From a virus: a stretch of DNA of 30,044 nucleotides. Shown here one piece after another: positions 6,797-13,762 of the stretch. Positions within the stretch are counted from its first letter, which is position 1; each line of letters starts with the position of its first letter. Below the pieces are notes generated by a model. That model was not told where the DNA came from. It saw nothing but the letters and a program-made list of their open reading frames with translations, and searched no databases. The translations under genes and the position numbers were made by a program. The stretch covers positions 1 to 30,044 of IMG/VR virus record IMGVR_UViG_3300000117_000152; one strand, written 5' to 3'.

Positions 6797-8377
6797 ATGG
6801 CCTCGCCTGCAATAACGAACGCCCCTCAAACGATTAGTACCGCCGAGTCCACTACGGGCTGGGCGGGAACATCTCTTACCTTAGACCCCGACATTCGCAG
6901 AGAGGGGACGAATTCGGTTGCATCAACTCTCAGACAAAACAATTCAACGACCCTTTACAGTGGCGCTAACCTTCCTGCGGCTCTTAATGAGCAAACAATC
7001 CGATTGTGGTGTACAAACTCTTTAACGCCTTACATGAGATCTTTTGCGTTAGAGGGCTTCAGCCTGGTCGTAAATACTGGGTCGTTGGGGTATTACACGG
7101 TTGCGGGGTTTGACACCTACAATGGCGGCTGGCTAAATATCGCTATAACCGTTTCTTCTACTGTATCGCCAACATCTGGCACGGTGACGGCAACGAACAA
7201 CGTGTCACAAATCGGAGTTCGTTTTAGGCGAAATTCTGCGCCTCGAAATATTAACAATACTTGGTTGGACTATCTCCGTTATGGTGACGGCTATACAGTC
7301 ACTGGCGGAACTGCTGGCGACCCTATTACCCCCGTTACTATTGCCGCTTCTGACAACGCTTCTGGATATGGAATATTGGAGCGCAAGGACGGTGTGGTTT
7401 TTGGGTCTGGGATGTTGGAGATTGGCGCGGGCGCAACTGCGACAGATTTTGACAGCGTTGGCGACGTAATAGTCTTTCTGGAGAACCAATACACACGCTC
7501 AAGCCTATACAAGATTGCCGCAGTCGGCTCTGGATGTAATGTTTTGTTCGACGGCTCAGTGGTAAAAACGGCTGGGAATCTTACAAATAATAAATTCGTT
7601 TTTGATTTTTCCGATACAGCGCCAACAGTAACGATTACTGGCTGCTTGCTAGACAAGGCAGATACAAGCACCTTTGCCCCTGGCCAATCCATAACATCAA
7701 ATACGTTTAACCAATGCGGATCAATACTGCCATCTGGCGCTACATTCACTGGGAACACAATAAAAGACTCTACAGGATCTGCTTCTGTCACTTGCACAAT
7801 AGCTGATCTTGCAAACGTCACTGGCAACACGTTTGAGTCAGATGGCTCTAGCCATGCGGTTGAGTTGACAGGTACTGCGGCAAGTTTTACTTGGGACAAC
7901 GATACTACGGGTTATGCAAGTGGAAGCACTGGTAGTCCTGTCACGCCTACCGCTACTGGAAACGAAGCAATATTCGTTAACATTGCGAGCGGTACAATAA
8001 CAATTAATGTCGCTGATGGTGCGGCTATCCCATCCATACGTTCAGCAGGTGCCACGGTGAACGTATTGGCAGGTCAAAGAACATTCACGGTGACGGTAAA
8101 GAATATCGACACTGGATCGGCGCTAGAAAACGCCAGAGTCTATGTGACTGCCGCGGCTGGTGGCGGCTTGTCAGAAGGCACAGTTATCATTGACAAAGTG
8201 TTAACTAACGCCAGCGGTCAGGTTTCAGACACTAGAAGTTATGGATCTGATCAGCCTTACACTGGATCAATTAGACTTGCTTCATTGGGTAATTACTACA
8301 AGGCAACATCGATTTCAGGAACAATATCAAGCTTAACAAATACATCAATAAACGTGAGCCTAATACCTGATGACTGA
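6797..8377 (+). CDS. Virion structural or adhesin-like protein with beta-helix-like repeats (526 aa)
   Basis: A 526-residue protein of unknown function, Ser/Thr/Gly/Asn-rich throughout. Residues about 15-165 look like a lectin-type beta sandwich (GWAGTSLTLDPDIRREG at its start). Residues about 190-400 contain short imperfect repeats of the T-G-N-T or I-T-G-C type (TITGCLLDKAD, ITSNTFNQCG, TGNTIKDSTG, VTGNTFESDG), the pattern of a right-handed beta-helix. Residues about 430-526 (RTFTVTVKNIDTGSALENAR and onward) look like an immunoglobulin-like or carboxypeptidase-regulatory-like domain. Such layouts are typical of carbohydrate-binding phage appendages. The start at 6797 is three bases after the previous stop, with only a weak ribosome site, so coupling is likely. 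The end overlaps the next start by eight bases. Confidence 0.55.
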   Translation: MASPAITNAPQTISTAESTTGWAGTSLTLDPDIRREGTNSVASTLRQNNSTTLYSGANLPAALNEQTIRLWCTNSLTPYMRSFALEGFSLVVNTGSLGYYTVAGFDTYNGGWLNIAITVSSTVSPTSGTVTATNNVSQIGVRFRRNSAPRNINNTWLDYLRYGDGYTVTGGTAGDPITPVTIAASDNASGYGILERKDGVVFGSGMLEIGAGATATDFDSVGDVIVFLENQYTRSSLYKIAAVGSGCNVLFDGSVVKTAGNLTNNKFVFDFSDTAPTVTITGCLLDKADTSTFAPGQSITSNTFNQCGSILPSGATFTGNTIKDSTGSASVTCTIADLANVTGNTFESDGSSHAVELTGTAASFTWDNDTTGYASGSTGSPVTPTATGNEAIFVNIASGTITINVADGAAIPSIRSAGATVNVLAGQRTFTVTVKNIDTGSALENARVYVTAAAGGGLSEGTVIIDKVLTNASGQVSDTRSYGSDQPYTGSIRLASLGNYYKATSISGTISSLTNTSINVSLIPDD

Positions 8378-8579
8378 TGTAACCCACAAGAACATTCTTG
8401 CGGTTATGCAGCACTCAAAGAACAACAAGGCTGAGATAGACGATTTATTTGGCTTGGTTAATCAGTTGCAAGCTGAGAAGATGCTTCTCAATCAGCGAAT
8501 AGATATGATGATGCAGCAAATCCAAAGATTACAAGTAACTCTATATAGCGGAGGTGCGACAAGTGGCGATCTCCATTAA
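8370..8579 (+). CDS. Small coiled-coil protein
   Basis: This 69-residue protein of unknown function is dominated by a predicted coiled coil at residues 20-56 (KAEIDDLFGLVNQLQAEKML then NQRIDMMMQQIQRLQVTL), with Leu, Ile or Met at heptad positions. The tail ends GGATSGDLH. Its start overlaps the previous stop by eight bases and its 3' end carries the ribosome site of the next gene, so the three are translationally linked. A small oligomerisation or linker protein for the neighbouring appendage proteins is plausible but not shown. Confidence 0.6.
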   Translation: MTDVTHKNILAVMQHSKNNKAEIDDLFGLVNQLQAEKMLLNQRIDMMMQQIQRLQVTLYSGGATSGDLH

Positions 8580-9723
8580 TTGGGGTACTAAGGTAATAAG
8601 CATCCCAAGAAACGACATGACTTTGATCCAGGCTGTTCCGACTGAGATCCGTCAGCTTAATCTGGATACTTTTAGGCTTACACTGAAGAATCTGGAAGAC
8701 TCCGACGATGGAATGGCGTTTGAGCGTACTCACAGCCATAACACATCAGTCACAGTTGGTGGTGTAACTCTGGCGCGTGTAATTGAGATGATTAACGGTT
8801 ACTCAGTTACATTTGAAGATGGTCAGTACGCTGTCAACCTAGTCGGTGCCAATTCTAATGTCGGAGATGTGGTTAATGTTAATCAGGTCTCGGTTAGATC
8901 TGCCAACTCAGCAGGCTTGCAGGACTTATCGGTTATCCTTTCTGCGGCATACAACGGCGAGATTTGTATAGATCCGATTAACGGTCAGCCAGGTACAGAC
9001 GTTCCGATTGGCACTAGAACCCAGCCAGTAAATAACTTCGACGACGCCAAAGCGCTTGCGTTAAAAGAAGGTGCAAGAATAATCAGGATTCTTGAGTCTA
9101 CAACCTTGTCAAATACTGACTTTTCAGAAGGTTATGTTTTCACATCTGACAATCCTGGCGTTACCGTATTAACGGTTGAGCCTTCTGCTAATGTTCAGTA
9201 TTGCGAGTTTAATAATGTATCAGTTCAAGGCACTGCTGACGGCAACAACGTATATAGGAATTGTGTCTTATTAGATATTTCGTTCACTTCTGGGTTTATT
9301 TTCCAGTGTTCTTTAAACGGTAACATTCAAATCAACGGTGGTGAGCTTCTAGCCTTGCTGTCTTGCTTCTCAAACAGACTTTCTGGCGCTCAGCAGCCGA
9401 TCATTGACTTTAATGGTAATGGTCAGTTGATTCTGCGAGACTACCAAGGAGCAATTGAATTGCGGAATCACACAGACACAAGCGGTGATGGCGATCTATG
9501 TTTAGACTTTAGCTCTGGCGTTTGTATCATCCATCCTAGTGTCACAGCAGGTTATATACCTGTCAGGGGTGTTTGCAGGGTTGTAGACAACTCTACAGGA
9601 GTGGCAAATGTGGTTGATGAGACGGTTAATAAACTTGTCGGAAGCAATGCAACAGCGCTTGGCGTGATAAATACAGGCGTTCAGAAAGCGTCGAAACTTA
9701 TTCCACATAACACTAATATTTGA
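8563..9723 (+). CDS. Virion structural protein, appendage or tail-associated (386 aa)
   Basis: A 386-residue protein starting at GTG 8563, chosen because GGAGG at 8550-8554 sits eight bases upstream; an in-frame GTG at 8554 would lie inside that ribosome site. The N-terminal 120 residues (AISINWGTKVISIPRNDMTL, then VTVGGVTLARVIEMINGYSV and TFEDGQYAVNLVGANSNVGD) form a compact domain I recognise from structural proteins of many environmental phages, but its role is not established to my knowledge. After NVNQVSVRSANSAGL comes a beta-helix-like region (about 180-330, repeats such as VQYCEFNNVSVQGTADGNNV) containing several Cys residues. The order, small anchor domain then beta-helix, fits a short fibre or spike. 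It overlaps the coiled-coil gene by 17 bases and ends 39 bases before the protease-capsid gene. Confidence 0.6.
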   Translation: MAISINWGTKVISIPRNDMTLIQAVPTEIRQLNLDTFRLTLKNLEDSDDGMAFERTHSHNTSVTVGGVTLARVIEMINGYSVTFEDGQYAVNLVGANSNVGDVVNVNQVSVRSANSAGLQDLSVILSAAYNGEICIDPINGQPGTDVPIGTRTQPVNNFDDAKALALKEGARIIRILESTTLSNTDFSEGYVFTSDNPGVTVLTVEPSANVQYCEFNNVSVQGTADGNNVYRNCVLLDISFTSGFIFQCSLNGNIQINGGELLALLSCFSNRLSGAQQPIIDFNGNGQLILRDYQGAIELRNHTDTSGDGDLCLDFSSGVCIIHPSVTAGYIPVRGVCRVVDNSTGVANVVDETVNKLVGSNATALGVINTGVQKASKLIPHNTNI

Positions 9724-9748
9724 TAATCTAAGCACTATTAGTTATAAG
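9720..9748 (+). promoter_or_regulatory. Possible promoter before the capsid gene
   Basis: TTGATA (9720-9725) and TATAAG (9743-9748) are each five-of-six matches to the sigma70 boxes, with an ideal 17-base spacer. This is the largest gap in the head region and precedes the gene that needs the highest expression. Against it, a start seven bases after the -10 box would fall at or just past the ribosome site AAGGA (9751-9755), leaving little leader. It is a candidate only. Confidence 0.3.
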
Positions 9749-9762
9749 CTAAGGATAAATCC

Positions 9763-11649
9763 ATGGAAGATTTACAAGCAACAGAAGAATTCGATGGGCC
9801 ATTGCCTGATTCCGTGGTGGAAGAAGTAGTTGAAATCGAAGTAGATGAGGAATATAGAGCTATGGCTGAAGATATGGGTCGAAAGGTCGATACCGTATCC
9901 CATAGAGCTATGGAAATGGATAAAGGGCCTATTGACGTAGAAGCCCGAACCGCAATGATTTTACTTTCAACCGAAGAACCTGTTGAGCGTTCTTTTGGTA
10001 TGGAAGTCTTAGAGCATACAGCCGAAGCGATAGATATGAGTTTTATCGCATCAGGCAGAGCGCCCCTTTTGTTGGACCATGATCCAACCAAGGTCATAGG
10101 CGTGTTGGAATCAATCGAACTGGACAGCGAAACGCGGCGACTCCGCGCAAAGGTACGTTTTGGACGAAACGGACTGGCCGCTGAAGCGTTTGATGATTGT
10201 GTTGATGGGATTAAGTCCAACATATCCGTTGGATACTCAATCAACAAATTAGAAAAGCGAGGATCAGATACTTATGTAGCGAAGTCCTGGCGTCCCGTTG
10301 AGGCTAGTCTTGTTGCCATTCCTGCTGACCCAGGATGTGCTATCGGACGGTCTATGGGCAACCCACAAACCGAAAAACCACATATTGAGGTAATAACAAT
10401 GTCTGAAGAAAATGTAGTAGACGTTGCTGCGGTTCAAAGTGAAGCTCGAAAGGCCGAACAAAAGAATGCAGCACAAATCGTTGAGCTTGGCTCACGGCAT
10501 GGCAAATCTGACTTGGCACAACGTGCAATTTCAGAAGGTCGATCAATCGAAGAGTTCCGAGGCGAACTGTTGGACGTAATTGGTTCGCAGAAAGCTTTGG
10601 AAGACACGCAAATTGGCCTGACTCCTAAAGAAGCTAAGAGATTTAGCATCTTGCGAGCAGTTAATGCTCTCGCTAACCCAACTGACCGACGCGCACAAGA
10701 AGCTGCGGCATTCGAATTCGAATGTTCACGAGCTGCTTGTGACCAGTATGGCCGAACGACTCAAGGTATTATGTTGCCTTCTGACGTTATGCGTAACTGG
10801 ACGCGTGACTTGAACACCACTGATGATTCAGCAGTATTGACGGAAGATTTCCGCGCTGGTGATTTCATCGACGTACTCCGAAACTCTTCTAGCGTAATGC
10901 AAGCTGGTGCTCGGGTACTTGGTGGTCTTAACAGCACTGTAACGATCCCTAAGAAAGCTACTGCCTCAACCGCAGCTTGGCTTGCTACTGAAGGCGCTAA
11001 CGTAGCTCAAACCGAACCTACTTTCGGTCAAGTGACGATGGCACCAAAAGATTTGGGTTCTTATGCTCAAGTAACTCGCAGAATGCTGCAAGAGCAAACT
11101 ATGGATTTGGAAGCCCTTATCCGTGATGATCTTGCACAAGCTATTGCTCTGGCAATGGACTTAGCAGCACTGCGCGGCGATGGCACTGGTGGCTCGCCCA
11201 CTGGTATCAAGAGCACTGCTGGTATCAATGCAGTTGACTTCGGTACTTCTCCGATCACCATCCCAAGCTACGCTAAAGTAGTTGAGATGGAAACGGCAGT
11301 TGCTGAAGATAATGCTTTGATGGGCAATCTTGCGTACATTCTTTCTGCCAACATGTATGGCGGGTTGAAGACTACTGAGAAAGCGTCTGGCACTGCTCAG
11401 TTTGTAGTTGAGCCTGGAAACACGATCAACGGCTACCGTGGTATTGTTTCTAATCAAGTTGAATCTGGCGATCTTTACTTCGGTAATTTCTCTGATTTGT
11501 TGGTTGGCTTCTGGGGCGGTTTAGACCTGCTCTTGGATCCTTACACCAACGGCTTGAGCGGCACCATGCGAATCCGCGCCATCCAAACAATGGATGTTGC
11601 AGTTCGACATGCACAGTCTTTCGCACTCGGCAACGACGGCGGCAGCTAA
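9763..11649 (+). CDS. Fused prohead protease and major capsid protein (HK97-type)
   Basis: One 628-residue frame encodes two proteins usually made separately. Residues about 40-205 are an HK97 prohead protease (family S78): His106 in LLLDHDP, Ser155 in SNISVGYS and Glu180 in RPVEASL have the order and motif setting of the catalytic triad. Residues 213-330 are helical and charged (SEARKAEQKNAAQIVELGSR and onward), like the delta or scaffold domain that is cleaved off. From about 330, the HK97-fold capsid follows: TIPKKATASTAAW, EGANVAQTEPTFGQVTM, YAQVTRRMLQEQTMDLEALI and LRGDGTGGSPTGI are typical motifs. A ribosome site TGAGG with ATG at 10399 (Met213) would give the capsid part alone. No separate scaffold gene is present. 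The start at 9763 follows AAGGA at 9751-9755. Confidence 0.95.
   Translation: MEDLQATEEFDGPLPDSVVEEVVEIEVDEEYRAMAEDMGRKVDTVSHRAMEMDKGPIDVEARTAMILLSTEEPVERSFGMEVLEHTAEAIDMSFIASGRAPLLLDHDPTKVIGVLESIELDSETRRLRAKVRFGRNGLAAEAFDDCVDGIKSNISVGYSINKLEKRGSDTYVAKSWRPVEASLVAIPADPGCAIGRSMGNPQTEKPHIEVITMSEENVVDVAAVQSEARKAEQKNAAQIVELGSRHGKSDLAQRAISEGRSIEEFRGELLDVIGSQKALEDTQIGLTPKEAKRFSILRAVNALANPTDRRAQEAAAFEFECSRAACDQYGRTTQGIMLPSDVMRNWTRDLNTTDDSAVLTEDFRAGDFIDVLRNSSSVMQAGARVLGGLNSTVTIPKKATASTAAWLATEGANVAQTEPTFGQVTMAPKDLGSYAQVTRRMLQEQTMDLEALIRDDLAQAIALAMDLAALRGDGTGGSPTGIKSTAGINAVDFGTSPITIPSYAKVVEMETAVAEDNALMGNLAYILSANMYGGLKTTEKASGTAQFVVEPGNTINGYRGIVSNQVESGDLYFGNFSDLLVGFWGGLDLLLDPYTNGLSGTMRIRAIQTMDVAVRHAQSFALGNDGGS
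10399..11649 (+). CDS. Internal in-frame start: major capsid protein alone (alternative product)
   Basis: An ATG at 10399, in frame with the fused gene, follows TGAGG (10386-10390) by eight bases. It opens at MSEENVVDVAAVQSEARK, exactly where the protease domain ends and the helical delta-like region begins. Initiation here would give a 416-residue capsid precursor, close to the usual size for HK97 gp5-type proteins (385), in excess over the full-length fusion. This matches the known need for far more capsid than protease. It is inferred from sequence only; the alternative is that the whole chain is made and cut by the protease. Confidence 0.55.
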   Translation: MSEENVVDVAAVQSEARKAEQKNAAQIVELGSRHGKSDLAQRAISEGRSIEEFRGELLDVIGSQKALEDTQIGLTPKEAKRFSILRAVNALANPTDRRAQEAAAFEFECSRAACDQYGRTTQGIMLPSDVMRNWTRDLNTTDDSAVLTEDFRAGDFIDVLRNSSSVMQAGARVLGGLNSTVTIPKKATASTAAWLATEGANVAQTEPTFGQVTMAPKDLGSYAQVTRRMLQEQTMDLEALIRDDLAQAIALAMDLAALRGDGTGGSPTGIKSTAGINAVDFGTSPITIPSYAKVVEMETAVAEDNALMGNLAYILSANMYGGLKTTEKASGTAQFVVEPGNTINGYRGIVSNQVESGDLYFGNFSDLLVGFWGGLDLLLDPYTNGLSGTMRIRAIQTMDVAVRHAQSFALGNDGGS

Positions 11650-11663
11650 ATAGCTATGAGATA

Positions 11664-11683
11664 GGGGGGCTTATCGGCCCCCC
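11664..11683 (+). terminator. Strong GC hairpin after the capsid gene
   Basis: GGGGGGC (11664-11670), a six-base loop TTATCG and GCCCCCC (11677-11683) form a perfect 7-pair stem. It begins 14 bases after the capsid stop and lies before the next ribosome site GAGG at 11691-11694. There is no run of T after it (GATTCTT), so it may be a partial terminator or an mRNA 3'-end stabiliser that keeps capsid message abundant relative to the tail genes. Confidence 0.55.
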
Positions 11684-11700
11684 GATTCTTGAGGTGAACT

Positions 11701-11907
11701 ATGAAGTATCAAGTAGTTAGAAATTGTGTTATTGCTGGACAGAGCCATCAAGCAGGATCTGTCGTTGAAGTAGGCGTAGATGACGCCACAGTTTTAATGG
11801 GTATGGGCAGAATCATGCCTTATGCCGAACCAGTTGTTGAGAACCGTTCTGTTGAGCTAGACAAGGCTCCAGAAAAGACTGTTAAGAGGAAGAAGAATGC
11901 CAGTTGA
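11701..11907 (+). CDS. Small protein following the capsid gene
   Basis: This 68-residue protein has no recognised function. Its first 45 residues (KYQVVRNCVIAGQSHQAGSV, VEVGVDDATVLMGMGRIMPY) resemble a small beta-barrel fold, shared in general form with short proteins found after capsid genes in many phages. The tail (DKAPEKTVKRKKNAS) is basic. A GAGGTGA ribosome site six bases upstream supports the start. The gene overlaps the next start by 11 bases. A minor head, decoration or connector role is suggested by position alone. Confidence 0.6.
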   Translation: MKYQVVRNCVIAGQSHQAGSVVEVGVDDATVLMGMGRIMPYAEPVVENRSVELDKAPEKTVKRKKNAS

Positions 11908-12199
11908 GACTGCTGCTGACAGGTTAGTTATGCTCAATGACTTTGGGGTCAATTGCACATACACTCCTGACGGCGGTGCTCCTGTTGTTATTCGTACAAT
12001 TCTTCTAAACGATTATTATGCTGTAGAGACAGGCACTGTATCGGTTGAGGTTAACCAGCCCATAGCTGTAATTAGGACCGCAGATGCAGCGGCTATATCG
12101 CACAACGATATAATGGTTATTGAAGGTATAACGTACAAAGTAGTTAATATTAGGCCAGATGGCACAGGTATTTCAGAGATTCAGTTGGAACAGCAATGA
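11897..12199 (+). CDS. Head-tail joining protein (lambda FII-like)
   Basis: This 100-residue protein is at the position of lambda gpFII, the head-completion protein that presents the tail-binding face under the portal. The second half (PIAVIRTADAAAISHNDIMV, IEGITYKVVNIRPDGTG) matches the FII pattern, in which a conserved R-T-x-x-x segment leads to a strand pair of the form G-D-x-x-x-I then F/Y-x-V-x-x-I-x-P-D-G. A strong ribosome site (GAGGAAGAAG at 11886-11895) precedes ATG 11897. The stop overlaps the next gene as ATGA, so it is coupled to the tail terminator. Sequence similarity to FII is by pattern only, but size, place and neighbours agree. Confidence 0.65.
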   Translation: MPVETAADRLVMLNDFGVNCTYTPDGGAPVVIRTILLNDYYAVETGTVSVEVNQPIAVIRTADAAAISHNDIMVIEGITYKVVNIRPDGTGISEIQLEQQ

Positions 12200-12639
12200 G
12201 CCATGTTCGCCAACAGATAAGAGAGCAAATTGGTACGATCCTTACGGGATTAGCATCCACTGGCTCTAATGTTTATGAGTCTAGGGTGTATCCTTTAAAC
12301 GAGTCAAACTTACCAGCGCTTTTGATATACACTAAGGCAGAGACATCATCTATCAGCACCATAGGGACATCTCTTGGCGTAGATAGAGAAATAACGGTTA
12401 TAGTTGAGGTGTACGTTAAAGCGAATTCTAACTTTGACGATACCGTGGATACTGTTTGCGCTGAAGTTGAGGTTGCAATGGGAAGCAACCGCACATTAAA
12501 CGATACGGCTCGATTTAATTACCTAGAGAGCACAGACATAGAATTTAGCGGAGACGGGGAGAATCCTGTGGGTGTTGCTACGATGAGTTTCATTGTACAA
12601 TATCGAACGCTACAAAATGCTCCAGAAACCTCAATATAG
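12196..12639 (+). CDS. Tail terminator protein (lambda gpU-like)
   Basis: This 147-residue protein is probably the tail terminator, which forms a hexameric ring that stops tail-tube growth and binds the head connector. It opens with an amphipathic helix (VRQQIREQIGTILTGLASTG), then VYPLNESNLPALLIYTKAE and a long beta-strand region (REITVIVEVYVKAN), then a helix (DDTVDTVCAEVEVAMG) and closing strands including VATMSFIVQYRT. This is the gpU-type alpha-beta order. Its length is close to lambda gpU (131). It starts on the ATGA overlap and is followed after ten bases by a small protein and then the tail tube gene, the usual neighbours of a tail terminator. Confidence 0.75.
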   Translation: MSHVRQQIREQIGTILTGLASTGSNVYESRVYPLNESNLPALLIYTKAETSSISTIGTSLGVDREITVIVEVYVKANSNFDDTVDTVCAEVEVAMGSNRTLNDTARFNYLESTDIEFSGDGENPVGVATMSFIVQYRTLQNAPETSI

Positions 12640-12649
12640 GTGATACAAT

Positions 12650-12844
12650 ATGAAGTTATATAGTCCAGATGGTTCTGTTGAAATAGTCGCCCATCCGAAC
12701 AAAGTAGATTATTTGATCGCCAAAGGTTGGAAGTCGGATAAAAAAGAAAAGAAAGCTAAGAAAGAAGCTGTGGTGCCAGTTGTTGATGCAGTTTCGGAAG
12801 AGCTTATGGAAGAATTACATAATCAAACAAAGGAGTTTGAATAA
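12650..12844 (+). CDS. Small charged protein of unknown function
   Basis: This 64-residue protein lies between the tail terminator and tail tube genes. The first 28 residues (KLYSPDGSVEIVAHPNKVDY, LIAKGW) resemble a short beta-alpha unit, and the middle is highly basic (KSDKKEKKAKKEA), followed by an acidic helix (SEELMEELHNQTKEFE). AGGTGA at 12638-12643 is its ribosome site. The stop overlaps the tail tube ATG (TAATG). Small proteins with a comparable fold start occur near head-tail joining genes in other phages. I cannot assign a role. Confidence 0.55.
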   Translation: MKLYSPDGSVEIVAHPNKVDYLIAKGWKSDKKEKKAKKEAVVPVVDAVSEELMEELHNQTKEFE

Positions 12845-13242
12845 TGGCTAGCTTTATTGGTCGAAACGGAATTGTAAAAGTTGGTGATAATGCCGTCCTA
12901 GAGGTTAAAAGCTTTAGCGTTGAAGAGACAAACGATACTGTCGAAACGACGAAAATGGGCGATCTTTCTCGAACGCATTTGATTACTTTGTCAAGCTGGT
13001 CTGGGACAGTAGATGTTTTCTGGGATCCAAGCGATACGACAGGGCAGGTTCTTTTAGAAGGCTCAAGCACTGCTGTAGCTCTTAAGCTTTACCCAGATTC
13101 TGATGATACTGGTAAGACCTACTACGGTGGAAACGCTTTGGTAACTGGCGTATCTCGAAGCACTAGCTTTGACGGGATGGTAGAAGCTTCTATTAGCGTA
13201 ACTGGAACAGGGCCATTAACTCCTGCTCTTGAACCTGCATAA
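12844..13242 (+). CDS. Major tail tube protein
   Basis: This 132-residue protein is the probable subunit of the tail tube, stacked as hexameric rings around the tape measure. It begins GRNGIVKVGDNAVLEVKSFS, then VEETNDTVETTKMGDLSRTH, the typical tube start: a strand, an N-V-x-x-W/F-like turn, and a D-T-x-x-x-T-x-x-G-D motif. Later strands include SWSGTVDVFWDP, VALKLYP and GNALVTGVSRS, and the end is the usual SISVTGTGPLTP pattern. AAAGGAG at 12830-12836 is a good ribosome site. Both ends overlap neighbours as TAATG, placing it in one translational unit with the chaperone gene. It lacks the extra C-terminal Ig-like domain of lambda gpV. Confidence 0.85.
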   Translation: MASFIGRNGIVKVGDNAVLEVKSFSVEETNDTVETTKMGDLSRTHLITLSSWSGTVDVFWDPSDTTGQVLLEGSSTAVALKLYPDSDDTGKTYYGGNALVTGVSRSTSFDGMVEASISVTGTGPLTPALEPA

Positions 13243-13571
13243 TGCCAGGAATAATTGATAACGCTATTGAACACTTCAATTCGAAGGAAGTTCGTAAAAC
13301 AGAAGTCCCAGAATGGGAGTCAACGGTATATGCCAAGAATCTGACGTTGGAAGACAAAGCCAAGATGCTAAAACGCTCTGGCGATGACAACACGGATTAT
13401 TTGGTATATGCGTTGATCTTCGGTCTAGTCGATGAGAAAGGCGACTCCGTCTTCACGCTTGAGGATAAGGTCGCGCTTCGCAAGAGAGTTGATCCTGATA
13501 TTGTCAGCAGGCTTGCTACTTTTGTTCTTGCAGCGGAAGGAGTAAGCGAAGAGGACAGGGAAAAAAACTAA
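13242..13571 (+). CDS. Tail assembly chaperone, short form (lambda gpG analogue)
   Basis: This 109-residue protein is the short form of the tail assembly chaperone, which coats the tape measure during tail assembly and is not kept in the virion. It is helical and charged (LTLEDKAKMLKRSGDDNTDY, LVYALIFGLVDEKG, then LEDKVALRKRVDPDIVSRLA). Like other gpG analogues, it ends right at a slippery sequence, A_AAA_AAC at 13562-13568, immediately before its stop codon (TAA 13569-13571). Place between tail tube and tape measure is the standard one. It starts on the TAATG overlap with the tube gene. Confidence 0.88.
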   Translation: MPGIIDNAIEHFNSKEVRKTEVPEWESTVYAKNLTLEDKAKMLKRSGDDNTDYLVYALIFGLVDEKGDSVFTLEDKVALRKRVDPDIVSRLATFVLAAEGVSEEDREKN

Positions 13572-13762
13572 TAAATGACCAAGGCATCCCGACTCAGCTA
13601 TACTGGATGTATGAGTTAGCAGAGCGTCTTGGTCAGCCACTTTCGACAATTATGGATATGACTGTTGCCGAGTTCGACCACTGGTGGACTTTCTTGAGAA
13701 TCAAACAAGAGAAGAATAATGGCAGCAGTAGTAAATCAAGACATAATAACCGCAACAATTAG
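13242..13762 (+). CDS. Tail assembly chaperone, -1 frameshift product (lambda G-T analogue)
   Basis: A -1 slip at A_AAA_AAC (13562-13568) joins the short chaperone to a downstream reading frame that runs from 13568 to the TAG at 13760-13762, adding 64 residues for a 173-residue product. After the slip the protein reads LINDQGIPTQLYWMYELAER, then LGQPLSTIMDMTVAEFDHWW and TFLRIKQEKNN. The pattern with W-x-Y-E-L-A-x-R-L-G and E-F-x-x-W is typical of the gpT half, which recruits tail tube subunits. This extension has no good start of its own and overlaps the tape measure gene by 44 bases, as in lambda. Expression ratio is not readable from sequence. Confidence 0.88.
13562..13635 (+). promoter_or_regulatory. 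Programmed -1 ribosomal frameshift signal
   Basis: The slippery heptamer A_AAA_AAC (13562-13568) is in the correct reading phase. After a seven-base spacer, TGACCAAGGC (13576-13585) pairs with GTCTTGGTCA (13626-13635), giving ten pairs with one G-U. Inside the loop ACTC (13592-13595) pairs with GAGT (13613-13616), and ATAC (13600-13603) with GTAT (13609-13612). Heptamer, spacer and structured stem are the three standard parts of a -1 signal. Confidence 0.85.

Noticed and set aside
7291-7899. 202-codon open frame on the - strand inside the 526-residue structural gene
   Set aside because: No ribosome site and no family features, and it lies antisense to a well-supported gene in a run with no - strand genes.
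9738-10247. 169-codon open frame on the - strand over the protease domain
   Set aside because: Antisense to the conserved protease motifs, with a Ser-rich composition typical of reverse-strand shadows.
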